This document shows positions 1 to 10,802 of a stretch of DNA of 64,000 bases, piece after piece (the first letter of the stretch is position 1; each line of letters opens with the position of its first letter). This DNA is from an uncultured Pelagibacteraceae bacterium. Its GTDB lineage: Bacteria; Pseudomonadota; Alphaproteobacteria; Pelagibacterales; Pelagibacteraceae. The stretch is taken from assembly GCA_902577075.1 (NCBI GenBank), contig CACGXV010000002.1:202001-266000 (forward strand), read 5' to 3'. The notes beneath the pieces were generated by a model that ran no database searches, was not told the DNA's origin, and was given only the letters and a program-made list of their open reading frames with translations. Made by a program: the position numbers and the translations under genes.

Positions 1-534
1 TTCTTTGTCTTTTATTGATGAATTTTTTTGTATGAACTGCTCGACTAAATTATAATCTTTTTTTTTAATTAGATGATCAAGTGTATAACTTTCAAATTCA
101 TCCAGCGAGAAATTTTGACTTGGAATATAAGAGTTTGTTAATAATGCTACGTCCATTAGTCTTTCAGAGAAACTAGATAGATTTTTTGACTGTATTCTTT
201 CAAGCTGTTTTTTGATTTCTATTCCATCAGTTTTTGACCACATATCGAGTTTTAAATCGTTGTCATCGGGATCAAATAATCCAGACAACAAAATATTAGA
301 GCCATCTAAATTTTGCTCTACTAGAATATTTTCATCAGAAAGTTTTACTTTGACACCTTCAAGTTGGTTTACAACACTTGTACTTTCATCATTATTGACT
401 GATCTATTATTGGAGACCTCTTTTTTCTCTATCTCAGACCAAATCTCTTTTATTTCCTGTGCCTTAGCGAATTGAACTAATAAAATAAAAAATGTAAAAA
501 TTAAAATCTTACTTAATTGTTTTGAAATTTTCAT
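1..534 (-). CDS. Partial secreted protein of unknown function (C-terminal part outside the window)
   Basis: An open frame runs leftward from an ATG at 534 and leaves the window at base 1, giving 178 visible codons. The first 25 or so residues form a signal peptide: a basic start (MKISKQLSKI), a hydrophobic core and an Ala-Lys-Ala site before Gln-Glu, so the product is probably exported. The rest is polar and acidic, with no motif I recognise and no cysteine in the visible part. The start overlaps the end of the upstream small membrane-protein gene by 26 bases in another frame, which suggests translational coupling. No clear Shine-Dalgarno precedes the ATG. The function is unknown and the missing C-terminus may carry the informative domain. 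Confidence 0.7.
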   Translation of the reverse strand, partial: MKISKQLSKILIFTFFILLVQFAKAQEIKEIWSEIEKKEVSNNRSVNNDESTSVVNQLEGVKVKLSDENILVEQNLDGSNILLSGLFDPDDNDLKLDMWSKTDGIEIKKQLERIQSKNLSSFSERLMDVALLTNSYIPSQNFSLDEFESYTLDHLIKKKDYNLVEQFIQKNSSIKDKE

Positions 535-691
535 TTGGCAAGATTTTTTCAATTTGTTTAACTGGCGCAGGCAAATTAATCTGATTAATTAACATAAAAC
601 CAAATATAATTATAAAAATGGCTACTAAAATTTTAAAAACTAAACCTAAACCTAAAAATTTGCCTCTACTTGTATTTTTTGTAAATTGCAT
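509..691 (-). CDS. Small single-pass membrane protein, 60 residues, unknown function
   Basis: A 60-codon frame starts at the ATG at 691. A longer reading from 886 is possible but would run through the divergent aroK gene, so I take the internal start. The protein has a short basic N-terminus (MQFTKNTSRGKF), one strong hydrophobic segment at about residues 12-37, and a polar tail of about 23 residues (PAPVKQIEKILPNENFKTIK). This looks like a single-pass inner-membrane protein with its tail in the periplasm. It diverges from aroK across 55 bases and overlaps the downstream secreted-protein gene by 26 bases, so the two are probably co-translated. I cannot assign a family. Confidence 0.6.
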   Translation of the reverse strand: MQFTKNTSRGKFLGLGLVFKILVAIFIIIFGFMLINQINLPAPVKQIEKILPNENFKTIK

Positions 692-746
692 ATAATTTAA
701 TAATTTCAAAATAAGACATATTTGTGTTTTTTCAATATAGAAACTC

Positions 747-1259
747 ATGAAATCAAAAAAAAACATTGTATTAATTGGGATGATGGGATCTGGGAAATCC
801 TCTATTGGTAAAATTTTATCAAAAAAATTAAATATCAGTTTTATAGATATTGATCGAAAGATTGAAGAAGTTGAGTCATTAAGCATTTCAGATATTTTTA
901 GAAAAAATGGAGAAAACTATTTTAGAAAAATTGAAGAAAAAATTTCACTAAAATATCTTAAATCTGAAAATAACGTAATTTCTTTAGGTGGTGGAGGCTT
1001 TATTAATTCATCCATAAGAAAATTGTGTCAAAAATCATGCTTATCTTTTTGGCTTAATTGGAAAAATGAAACAATTATAAAAAGAATATATAAAAGCAAA
1101 AAAAGACCAATGGTGATGAACCTCACTAAAGATAAAATAAATAATTTAATCAAAGAAAGATCAAAGATTTACGAGTTGTCGAACTATAAAATAAATTGTG
1201 ATAAATTAGACAAAGTTCAAATTATAAATAAGATATTAGATATTTATGAAAATAAGTAA
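747..1259 (+). CDS. aroK: Shikimate kinase
   Basis: This 170-residue cytosolic enzyme phosphorylates shikimate at the 3-OH with ATP, the fifth step of the shikimate pathway. The P-loop GMMGSGKS is at residues 11-18. The shikimate-binding IDIDRKIEE segment follows near residue 33, then the glycine-rich SLGGGGF loop near residue 80. A KKRPM segment further on supplies the lid arginine. The length is normal for the family. The last 14 bases overlap the start of aroB, the next step-sharing pathway gene, so the two form a coupled pair as in many proteobacteria. The start is the first ATG in the frame and lies 55 bases from the divergent membrane-protein gene. Confidence 0.95.
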   Translation: MKSKKNIVLIGMMGSGKSSIGKILSKKLNISFIDIDRKIEEVESLSISDIFRKNGENYFRKIEEKISLKYLKSENNVISLGGGGFINSSIRKLCQKSCLSFWLNWKNETIIKRIYKSKKRPMVMNLTKDKINNLIKERSKIYELSNYKINCDKLDKVQIINKILDIYENK

Positions 1260-2349
1260 AATAAATATAAGAACAAATACAAAAAATTACTCAATTCATG
1301 TTGGAAGAAACTTAGTTAACAAAATAGATAAAATTTTAAAAGATAGTAATATAACTTTTGAAAAATGCTTGGTTGTTATAGACAAGAATATTCCAAGGGA
1401 GTTTAAAAAAACGTTATTTGGAAAACTCAAATCTAAAAAAATATTCAAATTTGAATTAGTGCCATCAGAAAAAATTAAAAATAATATAACGATTCAAAAG
1501 ATTCATAAAATTTTATTTGAAAAAACATTTAATAGATCAGATTGTGTTATTTCTTTTGGTGGAGGAATAGTTGGAGATATTGTTGGATTTGCATCAAGCA
1601 CTTATAAAAGAGGTTTAAAATTTATAAATATTCCAACAACTTTACTTTCACAAGTAGACTCATCAATAGGTGGTAAAACTGGTATTAATAATAAATATGG
1701 AAAAAATTTAGTTGGTAGTTTTTATCAACCAGACTTAGTTGTATCAGATATTAATATTTTAAACTCTTTACCTAAAAGAGAAATTATTTGTGGATATGCT
1801 GAAATATTAAAAAGTAGCATCATAGATAGTTATAAAAGTTTTGCATATATAGATAAAAACTTAGAAAAAATTTTAAAATTAAAATCACCTTTTATTGAAA
1901 ACTCAATTTTAAAAACGTGTAATTTAAAGAAAATTGTAGTGGAAAAAGATGTAAATGAGAAAAATTTTAGAAAAGTATTAAATTTGGGTCACACATTTGC
2001 ACATGCTTATGAGTCAACGTTAGGTTTTTCTAAAAAATTAAATCATGGAGAAGCTGTTATTTTAGGCATAATAAGTGCAGCAGAATTTAGTCTTCAAAGT
2101 GGAATTCTATCAAAAGATAAATTTAATATTATTATGAGCCATATAAATAGAATTGGTATGAAAGCAAGAATAAATAATTTTTTTAAAAAAAAAGATACTG
2201 ATAAAATTTTAAATTTTATGAAAAGTGATAAAAAAAATAACTCTGAAAAAATTAATTTAATACTAATAAAAAATTTTGGTAAAATAAAAATAGACTTTCA
2301 GATCAATCCTTTAATTTTAAAGAGATATATTTTAAAAAGTTTAAATTAA
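1246..2349 (+). CDS. aroB: 3-dehydroquinate synthase
   Basis: This 367-residue NAD- and metal-dependent enzyme converts DAHP to 3-dehydroquinate, the second step of aromatic amino-acid synthesis. The NAD-binding GGGIVGDIVGF segment is near residue 104, followed by a PTTLLSQVDSSIGGKTG active-site stretch. The metal ligands are visible in GYAEILK, in NLGHTFAHAYE and in NHGEAVILG. The length matches family members. The gene starts inside the end of aroK (14-base overlap), and its last 9 bases overlap the convergent end of bolA. Confidence 0.96.
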   Translation: MKISKINIRTNTKNYSIHVGRNLVNKIDKILKDSNITFEKCLVVIDKNIPREFKKTLFGKLKSKKIFKFELVPSEKIKNNITIQKIHKILFEKTFNRSDCVISFGGGIVGDIVGFASSTYKRGLKFINIPTTLLSQVDSSIGGKTGINNKYGKNLVGSFYQPDLVVSDINILNSLPKREIICGYAEILKSSIIDSYKSFAYIDKNLEKILKLKSPFIENSILKTCNLKKIVVEKDVNEKNFRKVLNLGHTFAHAYESTLGFSKKLNHGEAVILGIISAAEFSLQSGILSKDKFNIIMSHINRIGMKARINNFFKKKDTDKILNFMKSDKKNNSEKINLILIKNFGKIKIDFQINPLILKRYILKSLN

Positions 2350-2601
2350 TTTTATTTGTAAAGAGTGAATATTATTTTTTAATTCGTTATTTAAAATTTT
2401 GTAGATAAATCTTGTTGAATACAATTTATTCTTTTCTTTTAATTCAGCAGATTCAATTAGGAGCAAAATGTGAAATTTTCCTTTTTCATTCGATTTATGA
2501 TTTTTATGTAGAAATGACTTATCTTCTATCTTTACACTTGTAATACAATCCTGCGACATAATTTTTTTTTCGATAATTTTTATAAGTTCACTAATTTTCA
2601 T
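2341..2601 (-). CDS. bolA: BolA family protein
   Basis: This 86-residue protein has the BolA pattern: the FLHKNH segment with paired histidines, GKFHILLLIES, an RFIYKIL helix and the closing NNIHSLQIKLI. BolA proteins partner with monothiol glutaredoxins that carry an Fe-S cluster and act in iron-sulfur or redox regulation; some bind DNA through a class II KH-like fold. The usual RHR stretch reads STRF here. The gene is divergent from the J-domain gene with only 20 bases between start codons, and a near-perfect palindrome covers both starts. Its end overlaps aroB by 9 bases. The family call is firm; the precise role is inferred. Confidence 0.85.
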   Translation of the reverse strand: MKISELIKIIEKKIMSQDCITSVKIEDKSFLHKNHKSNEKGKFHILLLIESAELKEKNKLYSTRFIYKILNNELKNNIHSLQIKLI

Positions 2602-2624
2602 AGTATAAAGTACTATATACTATG
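2599..2624. promoter_or_regulatory. 26-bp palindrome covering both divergent start codons of bolA and the J-domain gene
   Basis: The arms CATAGTATA (2599-2607) and TATACTATG (2616-2624) are perfect inverted repeats, and the 8-base centre pairs at three of four positions. The outer triplets are the two start codons: ATG of bolA on the minus strand and ATG of the J-domain gene on the plus strand. TATA-rich elements on both strands resemble -10 hexamers, so the transcripts may be nearly leaderless, or the palindrome may be an operator for a dimeric repressor. The symmetry is seen; the role is inferred. Confidence 0.5.
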
Positions 2625-3155
2625 AAAAATATTTGTGATTGGAATAATTGTAGTGCCGAAGGCCTGTATAAAGCACCTAAAGAAAGAGATAATAGTAAAG
2701 ATTACAGATTATTATGTTTAGATCATATAAAAGAATTTAATAAAAACTGGAACTATTTTAGAGGTATGAGTGATCAACAAATAGTTGAATTTTTACGTTC
2801 TGACATGACTTGGCATAAACCAACACAAAGCTTTAGTTCCTCTGACAATTTTTTTAAAGTTTTGTGGAGTAATGCTTTAAAAGATGAAATGGACAAATTT
2901 AAATTCAATAATGATTTTAATAATATGAATAAGTTTAAATTCAATAACAATGATATAAAAGCCTTTAATATATTGGGAATAAGTGTCGGATTGAAATGGG
3001 AGAAAGTACAAGAAAAATTTAAAAAACTTGTCAAAAAATTTCACCCTGATATGAATGCTGGAAATAAAAAATTTGAAGACAAGCTAAAAGTAATAACTTT
3101 AGCTTATACTCAATTAAAAAACACATATAAGGAAAAAATTGACGCCAAATATTAA
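2622..3155 (+). CDS. J-domain (DnaJ-like) protein with N-terminal Cys/His cluster
   Basis: This 177-residue protein has its J domain at the C-terminal end, from about residue 112, with the essential HPD motif inside KKFHPDMNAG; that motif stimulates Hsp70 (DnaK) ATPase activity. The N-terminal part carries C5, C10, C32 and H35, a CX4C...CX2H layout that could bind zinc. Between them is an Asn-rich stretch with a repeated KFKFNN hexapeptide. It is not the canonical DnaJ, which has an N-terminal J domain, a G/F linker and four zinc repeats. The gene diverges from bolA and overlaps cobS by 17 bases, so it is probably translated with the CobS/CobT pair and may recruit a chaperone to that complex. 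Confidence 0.85.
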   Translation: MKNICDWNNCSAEGLYKAPKERDNSKDYRLLCLDHIKEFNKNWNYFRGMSDQQIVEFLRSDMTWHKPTQSFSSSDNFFKVLWSNALKDEMDKFKFNNDFNNMNKFKFNNNDIKAFNILGISVGLKWEKVQEKFKKLVKKFHPDMNAGNKKFEDKLKVITLAYTQLKNTYKEKIDAKY

Positions 3156-4113
3156 CGGTACCCCAGATATTAAGTTATCAATTAAACAAACCTTTGGTAT
3201 TGAAAGTGATATGGAAGTAGATGCATTTTCTAAATCAAGTGAGTATGTACCAGAGATAGATAAAACATATAAGTTTGATAAAGATACAACATTAGCTATT
3301 TTGTCAGGTTTCTCCTTTAATAAAAGAGTTCTGATACAAGGTTACCATGGCACAGGAAAATCAACTCACATTGAACAGATAGCTGCTAGATTAAACTGGC
3401 CCTGTATAAGAATTAATCTTGATAGTCATGTAAGCAGAATTGATTTAATAGGAAAAGACTCCATCGTGATAAAAGAAGGTAAACAGGTAACTGAATTTAA
3501 GGAGGGTATTCTTCCCTGGTCAATTCAAAACCCAGTAGCATTAGTTTTTGACGAATACGATGCTGGAAGACCAGATGTAATGTTTGTTATTCAAAGAGTA
3601 CTTGAGTCAGAGGGAAGTTTTACGTTATTAGATAAAAATAAAGTCATTAAACAAAATAAGTTTTTTAGACTTTTTGCAACAACGAATACTGTAGGCCTAG
3701 GCGATACAACAGGTTTGTATCATGGAACTCAACAGATAAATCAAGGTCAGATGGATAGATGGAATATTGTATCCACATTAAACTATCTTAGTTTAGAAAA
3801 AGAGATGGAAATAATAATAGGTAAAAATAAAAATTTAAACAATTCTAAAGGGAAAGAACAAGTATCAAATATGATAAAAGTAGCTTCACTCACTAGAAAA
3901 GGGTTTATGGCTGGTGATATATCAACAGTAATGAGTCCAAGAACAGTCTTGCATTGGGCTGAAAATTCAGAAATTTTCAAAGATATAGGATATGCATTTA
4001 GAGTTACATTTTTAAACAAATGCGACGATGCAGAAAAAAATACTATTGCTGAATATTATCAAAGATGTTTTGGTGAAGAACTGCCAGAATCAATGATTAA
4101 TATTCAAGTTTAA
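3139..4113 (+). CDS. cobS: CobS-like AAA+ ATPase (cobaltochelatase subunit family)
   Basis: This 324-residue protein is a MoxR/CobS-type AAA+ ATPase. Walker A is GYHGTGKST near residue 69, followed by [19 protein letters not shown], and Walker B is [14 protein letters not shown] chose a TTG start at 3139 because an AAGGA Shine-Dalgarno sits at 3129-3133 and the protein then has family length. In the aerobic B12 pathway CobS and CobT form a chaperone-like motor that drives cobalt insertion by CobN. No cobN or other cobalamin gene is in the window and SAR11 bacteria are generally not B12 producers, so a different client is likely. The gene overlaps the J-domain gene and touches cobT (TAATG). 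Confidence 0.85.
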   Translation: MTPNINGTPDIKLSIKQTFGIESDMEVDAFSKSSEYVPEIDKTYKFDKDTTLAILSGFSFNKRVLIQGYHGTGKSTHIEQIAARLNWPCIRINLDSHVSRIDLIGKDSIVIKEGKQVTEFKEGILPWSIQNPVALVFDEYDAGRPDVMFVIQRVLESEGSFTLLDKNKVIKQNKFFRLFATTNTVGLGDTTGLYHGTQQINQGQMDRWNIVSTLNYLSLEKEMEIIIGKNKNLNNSKGKEQVSNMIKVASLTRKGFMAGDISTVMSPRTVLHWAENSEIFKDIGYAFRVTFLNKCDDAEKNTIAEYYQRCFGEELPESMINIQV

Positions 4114-5906
4114 TGAATAAAGAAGATAGTATAAAAGAAAAATTCAAACAAGCGCTGCAATCAACTTATAGAGTTATCTCAGATGATTATAAAGTTGACA
4201 GAAATAACAATAAAGGTGAAAAAATTTATAGTGTTGGTGAAATAGATAATATTACTGATAAAAATCAGTTTAACAAATTAAGGGCTGAAACAGACTCTGA
4301 GGCATTAAAAAAAAGGTTTTCAGACAAAAAATTACTAGCCAAAAATATTCCAAAAAATCCATCTTGTAGAACTCTTTATCAGCTTTCAGAAAAAGTTAGA
4401 TACGAGTTACTAGGTTCGGAAATGCTGAAGGGGATTTCAAAAAATTTTAAAGATAATTATAAATATAGGCTTCAGTCTCTTGAACAAAAAAAGACAACAA
4501 AAAAAGAAGACACGAATATAATTGATGCTTTTGAAATTTATATGACAAACAAGTTTTTTAATCTGGAATTAAGTCCTGGAAATAAAGAAATTCTTCAATT
4601 TTGGGAGAATGATTTTAATAAGTCCATAGGCAATCATTTGAAATTTTTAAAAGAAAATCTAGAAAATCAAGAGGTTTATAATAGTAAATTTTCAGAAATT
4701 TTAGAAAGTATGGATATTTTTGAAAATGATGACACCACCGAAAAAGAAAATGATGAAAAAGATGATACCCAAGATCAAAACAATCCAAATAACAATGAGG
4801 ATGAAAACAATGAACAGTCTAGCCAGTCAAGTGAAGATGAAAATATCACACAGGGTATGGATAGTGAAGATGATGTTAATGAATTTAGACTTGATGATCA
4901 ACTTGCCAATGAGAATAACGATGATTTGGACTCAGAAAATGTGATCCAAAAAAAGAATTTAGGTATAAGTGATAAAGAATATAAAATATTTACTAAAGAG
5001 TTTGACGAAATTGCAAAAGCTGAAAGTTTAGAAACTGCTGAAGAAATTCAAAAACTCAGAAAAAATTTAGACCAGCAACTTACTAGCTTTCAAGATTTAA
5101 TTACAAAATTAGCGAACAAATTACAAAGACAATTAATGGCGAAACAAAATCGGTCTTGGGAATTTGACCTTGAAGAAGGATTATTAGATAGTTCAAAGTT
5201 GCCAAGAATTATTATTGACCCATACAATTCCTTATCATTTAAAAAAGAAAAAGATTTAGACTTCAAAGATACACTAGTGACATTATTAATTGATAACTCT
5301 GGTTCAATGAGAGGAAGACCAATAACTATAGCAGCTATTTGTGCTGATATTTTATCTAGAACTTTAGAAAGATGTTCAGTGAAAGTAGAAATACTTGGAT
5401 TTACAACAAAAAATTGGAAAGGTGGAAAAAGTAGACAAGAATGGAATAAATTAGGAAAAACAAAAAATCCTGGAAGGCTAAATGATCTTAGACACATAAT
5501 TTACAAAAGCGCTGACTCGCATTGGAGACAATCAAAAAAGAATCTGGGACTAATGTTAAAAGAGGGGTTGTTAAAAGAAAATATAGATGGAGAAGCCATC
5601 ACATGGGCCTTTAATAGACTTAAAAAAAGAAGAGAGGAAAGAAAAATACTAATGGTTATTTCTGATGGAGCGCCTGTAGATGATTCCACTTTATCAGTAA
5701 ATTCAGGCGATTTTTTAGAAAAAAACTTAAAAAAAATTGTTAAATTTATTGAAAACAATAGTGAGATTGAAATATTAGCAATTGGTATTGGCCATGATGT
5801 ATCTAGATATTATAAAAAAGCTATCAAAATTTCAGATGTACAAGAACTAGGTGATGTAATGATCGATCAATTGAGCGGTCTATTTGAAAATAAAAAACTT
5901 CACTAA
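4113..5906 (+). CDS. cobT: CobT-like VWA-domain protein (cobaltochelatase subunit family)
   Basis: This 597-residue protein has a helical N-terminal region, a very acidic low-complexity middle (about residues 200-280, rich in Asp, Glu, Asn and Gln) and a C-terminal von Willebrand A domain. The MIDAS metal site DNSGS is at about residue 394, preceded by TLVTLLI. A conserved [14 protein letters not shown] segment follows near residue 515. This layout is that of CobT, the partner of CobS. The gene starts on the last base of cobS (TAATG), so both are made together. With no CobN here, the pair may act as a general AAA+/VWA metal-insertion or remodelling machine. The end overlaps the convergent regB-like gene by 4 bases. 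Confidence 0.88.
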   Translation: MNKEDSIKEKFKQALQSTYRVISDDYKVDRNNNKGEKIYSVGEIDNITDKNQFNKLRAETDSEALKKRFSDKKLLAKNIPKNPSCRTLYQLSEKVRYELLGSEMLKGISKNFKDNYKYRLQSLEQKKTTKKEDTNIIDAFEIYMTNKFFNLELSPGNKEILQFWENDFNKSIGNHLKFLKENLENQEVYNSKFSEILESMDIFENDDTTEKENDEKDDTQDQNNPNNNEDENNEQSSQSSEDENITQGMDSEDDVNEFRLDDQLANENNDDLDSENVIQKKNLGISDKEYKIFTKEFDEIAKAESLETAEEIQKLRKNLDQQLTSFQDLITKLANKLQRQLMAKQNRSWEFDLEEGLLDSSKLPRIIIDPYNSLSFKKEKDLDFKDTLVTLLIDNSGSMRGRPITIAAICADILSRTLERCSVKVEILGFTTKNWKGGKSRQEWNKLGKTKNPGRLNDLRHIIYKSADSHWRQSKKNLGLMLKEGLLKENIDGEAITWAFNRLKKRREERKILMVISDGAPVDDSTLSVNSGDFLEKNLKKIVKFIENNSEIEILAIGIGHDVSRYYKKAIKISDVQELGDVMIDQLSGLFENKKLH

Positions 5907-7180
5907 ATATTTTTTAAATCTTTATTTGACCATTCAATTTTGATTTCTGCACCACCTCTTGTTTCTGAATTTCTCATTAAAAGTTTAGCTTTATTTTTTT
6001 CTAACAAAGTTTTTCCTATAAATATCCCCAAACCAAGTCCTGCTCTAGATTTATTTTTAGATTGTAAGGATTTTATATAGGGTTCACCAATCTTAGCTAG
6101 TATATCTTTAGGAAAACCTGATCCATCATCTTCTATTGATATTATTGAATTTTCACTGTCACTGGTTATTGATATGAAAATATTTTTTTGTGAAAATTTA
6201 TTAGCATTTCCAATAAAATTTCTTATCCCATAAACTATCTCAATTGATTTTGAAATTTCAAATGAATTATAATCTTGCTCTATATTAATAATAAAATTTT
6301 TATCTGATATCTCTCTAAAAGAATTGACTATTTCTTTTACATAATCATATAAACTTATATTTTTATCTATAAAATCATCCTCAACTACGGGGTTTAAAGA
6401 TAACTTTTTTAATATTTCATTACATCTATCAACTTGGCTAACAAGCAATTCAATATCTTTTTTAAGGTCTCTATTATTTTTAAAATTATTGTATAAGTCT
6501 TGAGATATAATCTTTATCGTAGATAATGGAGTGCCTAATGAATGAGCAGCTGCTGCTGCTTGACCGCCTAAAGATACCAATTCGTGCTCTTTAGAAATAA
6601 CTTCCTGAATTTTGTCTAATGCATCTTTTCTAACTTTTGTCTCATTTCCAAATGTTAAAGCAAAAAAACTCAGGAAAAGGAGTGCGATAATTAAAGCTAA
6701 AGGAACTGAATAATAATAGTAATTATTAAAAATATACTCATTTAATGGTGAAGGTAATTCTTGATGATAAAAAGTAAGTAAAATAATTGAAGAAATTGTT
6801 AAAATTATTAATAAAATATTTGTTCTAATACTTAAGCTACTTGAGGCAAATATACTTGGTATAATCAAGAATATTGAGAATGGATTTATAGTACCACCAG
6901 TTAAATAAAGCAAAAAACTTAGTTGTAAAATATCAAGGGTAAGAAAAGTTAGAGATATTTTTTCTTGTAATTGATTTTTTTTAAAAAAATAAAATAAGAA
7001 AATGTTACTTAGAGCACCTGCTAAAACTATGATATTTGCCAGTAAAAAATTAAATTCAAATTTAAGTAAGAATGCGACAACATTTATAGTAATAAATTGA
7101 CCTATTACACCAATCCACCTTAAATTGACGTATGTAATTTTGTTTAGATGCGATGATTTGGAATTACTGGTTAACTCCAT
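5903..7180 (-). CDS. regB: RegB/PrrB/ActS-type redox-sensing membrane histidine kinase
   Basis: This 425-residue sensor kinase has about six hydrophobic segments in residues 20-175, then a dimerisation/phosphoacceptor domain and an HATPase domain. The RegB quinone-binding heptapeptide GGXXNPF is present as GGTINPF at 95-101. The phosphoacceptor is H213 in [10 protein letters not shown], and the redox cysteine lies exactly 40 residues later (C253 in QVDRCNEIL), the H225-C265 spacing of Rhodobacter capsulatus RegB. The ATP-binding [18 protein letters not shown] box is near the C-terminus. The family phosphorylates RegA to control energy metabolism by redox state; no regA is in the window. The gene starts 3 bases after gyrB ends and is probably co-transcribed with it. 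Confidence 0.88.
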   Translation of the reverse strand: MELTSNSKSSHLNKITYVNLRWIGVIGQFITINVVAFLLKFEFNFLLANIIVLAGALSNIFLFYFFKKNQLQEKISLTFLTLDILQLSFLLYLTGGTINPFSIFLIIPSIFASSSLSIRTNILLIILTISSIILLTFYHQELPSPLNEYIFNNYYYYSVPLALIIALLFLSFFALTFGNETKVRKDALDKIQEVISKEHELVSLGGQAAAAAHSLGTPLSTIKIISQDLYNNFKNNRDLKKDIELLVSQVDRCNEILKKLSLNPVVEDDFIDKNISLYDYVKEIVNSFREISDKNFIINIEQDYNSFEISKSIEIVYGIRNFIGNANKFSQKNIFISITSDSENSIISIEDDGSGFPKDILAKIGEPYIKSLQSKNKSRAGLGLGIFIGKTLLEKNKAKLLMRNSETRGGAEIKIEWSNKDLKNI

Positions 7181-7183
7181 TAA

Positions 7184-9247
<2,064 letters not shown>

Positions 9248-9412
9248 TTAATTGGAAATAAAGTTTTATACCATTTTAAAAATTTAAAATAAAATTCCTT
9301 TTAACTATAAGCTTAAATAAATTAACAATATCAACGATAATAATCGATTTTTTTTGAAAATTTTCTATTTTATATTTTTGTTAAATAAAACCCTTTTTTT
9401 TATTATAAACAA

Positions 9413-9502
9413 TGGCGGAGAGAATGGGATTCGAACCCATGATAGAGTTTCCCCTATACACGCTTTCCAAGCGTGCGCCTTCAACCACTCGGCCACCTCT
9501 CC
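9413..9502 (-). tRNA. tRNA-Ser (anticodon GGA)
   Basis: On the minus strand the sequence starts GGAGAGGTGGCCGAGTGG, has an anticodon arm with CTTGGAAAG (anticodon GGA, reading UCC and UCU), a long type II variable arm, a TTCGAATCC T loop and an acceptor end CTCTCC-G-CCA. The 5' GGAGAG pairs with CTCTCC, and the CCA is encoded (9413-9415). The gene begins 6 bases after the stop of the nucleotide-sugar dehydrogenase gene and probably shares its transcript. Confidence 0.96.
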
Positions 9503-9508
9503 AAAAAA

Positions 9509-10801
9509 TTAATAATAATTACCCAATTTAACTATTTTTGAGCGTGTTTTATTTGGATCAATCAAATTCCAACAATCAATAATTAATTTTCTTTTAGATT
9601 TTAATATTTTTTTAACTATTTCCTTGTTTGGATACATAAGAATCAATAAATCTGACTCTTTTATAAACAAATTAATATTTTCAAAATACGATAATTTGTA
9701 CGTTGATACAAAATTACTACTCGGTTTTACATTTTTATCAAAAACATTTATTTTTTTTTGATATCTTTTTCTTAGCTTAATTATCAAATCATATGACTGA
9801 CTATCTTTTATTATATTTGTTTTGTCTTTATAGGTTAAACCAAATATACCAATTTTTTTTAAATATTTATTTTTTAAAGATTTATTTATCATCTCAATCA
9901 GTCTATTAGTTTGTTCATTATTAATTTTATCAATATATTTAGGAAGTGAATACTTTGATTTACCATCAATAAAATAATTTAATGCCTTGTTGTCTCTTGG
10001 AAAACATGGGCCAGAATATTTTGTTCCAACACCCAAATAATCATGACCAATTCTATGATCTTCTCCAATTGTTTTCAAAACCTTATTTGCATCAACATTT
10101 TTTGTATTTTGACAAATTTCAGAAATAAAATTAGAAAATGTTATTTTTGTGGTGATGTAAGAATTAACTGAAATTTTAGCTATTTCTGCCTCTACTGTAT
10201 TTAAATATGATATTTTAATTTTTTTTTTATAAATTTTATCATAGTAAGAAATTAATTTTTTACCATCTTTACAATCACTACCTATTAAAATAAAATCTGG
10301 GTCTTCTAAATTTTTAATTGTAGTACCTTGAGCAATAAAATGTGGATTATATGTAATTAAAAAATCTTTATTTTTAATTAATCCTTTATCTGATAGAAAT
10401 TTACTAAAGATATTACAAGATTCAGGCATTACAGTGCTTGTAATATTGATTATATGTTTTTTATTTTTTTTTTTTAAAAGAATAGAACCTATTTTATCAA
10501 GTACTCTCAATATGAATGAATTTGAGAATGAATTATTTTTTAAACTTGGTGTAGGTAAAACCAAATGAGAAATTTGACTTTTATTAATCAAATACTCTAA
10601 GTCTTCACAAATATGAATATTTTTATAATACTTTTTTAAATAACTCGAAGTTTTAGGTTCAACATATGGTGACTTTAAATTGGATATATCATTTAAAATT
10701 TTTTTGTTACTATCATAACAAATGACCTTCTGTTTTTTAGAAGCTAAAAATAGTGCAAAAGGAAAACCCAACTTACCAAGACCTATTACTGAAGAAATCA
10801 T
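9509..10801 (-). CDS. UDP-glucose/GDP-mannose dehydrogenase family nucleotide-sugar dehydrogenase
   Basis: This 430-residue protein belongs to the NAD-dependent nucleotide-sugar 6-dehydrogenases, which oxidise UDP- or GDP-sugars to uronates for surface glycans. The Rossmann motif GLGKLG is at residues 7-12, with FYDS-like ICYDS after it. The catalytic cysteine is C266 in SGPCFPRD, the normal position, and a [18 protein letters not shown]-terminal domain motif follows. It has the usual three-domain length. Which nucleotide sugar it uses cannot be read from the sequence. The gene is the last of a leftward set with two glycosyltransferases and a PQQ-type dehydrogenase, which points to synthesis of an acidic cell-surface polysaccharide. 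Its stop is 6 bases before tRNA-Ser. Confidence 0.85.
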   Translation of the reverse strand: MISSVIGLGKLGFPFALFLASKKQKVICYDSNKKILNDISNLKSPYVEPKTSSYLKKYYKNIHICEDLEYLINKSQISHLVLPTPSLKNNSFSNSFILRVLDKIGSILLKKKNKKHIINITSTVMPESCNIFSKFLSDKGLIKNKDFLITYNPHFIAQGTTIKNLEDPDFILIGSDCKDGKKLISYYDKIYKKKIKISYLNTVEAEIAKISVNSYITTKITFSNFISEICQNTKNVDANKVLKTIGEDHRIGHDYLGVGTKYSGPCFPRDNKALNYFIDGKSKYSLPKYIDKINNEQTNRLIEMINKSLKNKYLKKIGIFGLTYKDKTNIIKDSQSYDLIIKLRKRYQKKINVFDKNVKPSSNFVSTYKLSYFENINLFIKESDLLILMYPNKEIVKKILKSKRKLIIDCWNLIDPNKTRSKIVKLGNYY

Positions 10802-10802
10802 A

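Noticed and set aside
509..886. 125-codon leftward frame through the start of aroK
   Set aside because: The first half is antisense to aroK and reads as a shadow; only the last 60 codons, from the ATG at 691, look like a gene.
4720..4944. Rightward 74-codon frame rich in Met and Lys inside cobT
   Set aside because: It is a shifted reading of the acidic Asp/Glu-rich repeat of CobT, with no start signal.
3139..5906. CobS/CobT as evidence of cobalamin synthesis by this organism
   Set aside because: No cobN or other cobalamin gene is seen, and the pair is a family that also exists in non-producers, so the gene names are kept but the pathway is not claimed.
9413..9502. tRNA-Ser as an integration (att) site
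   Set aside because: I see no integrase and no direct repeat of the tRNA 3' end at the far side of the cassette, so island insertion through the tRNA is not supported.
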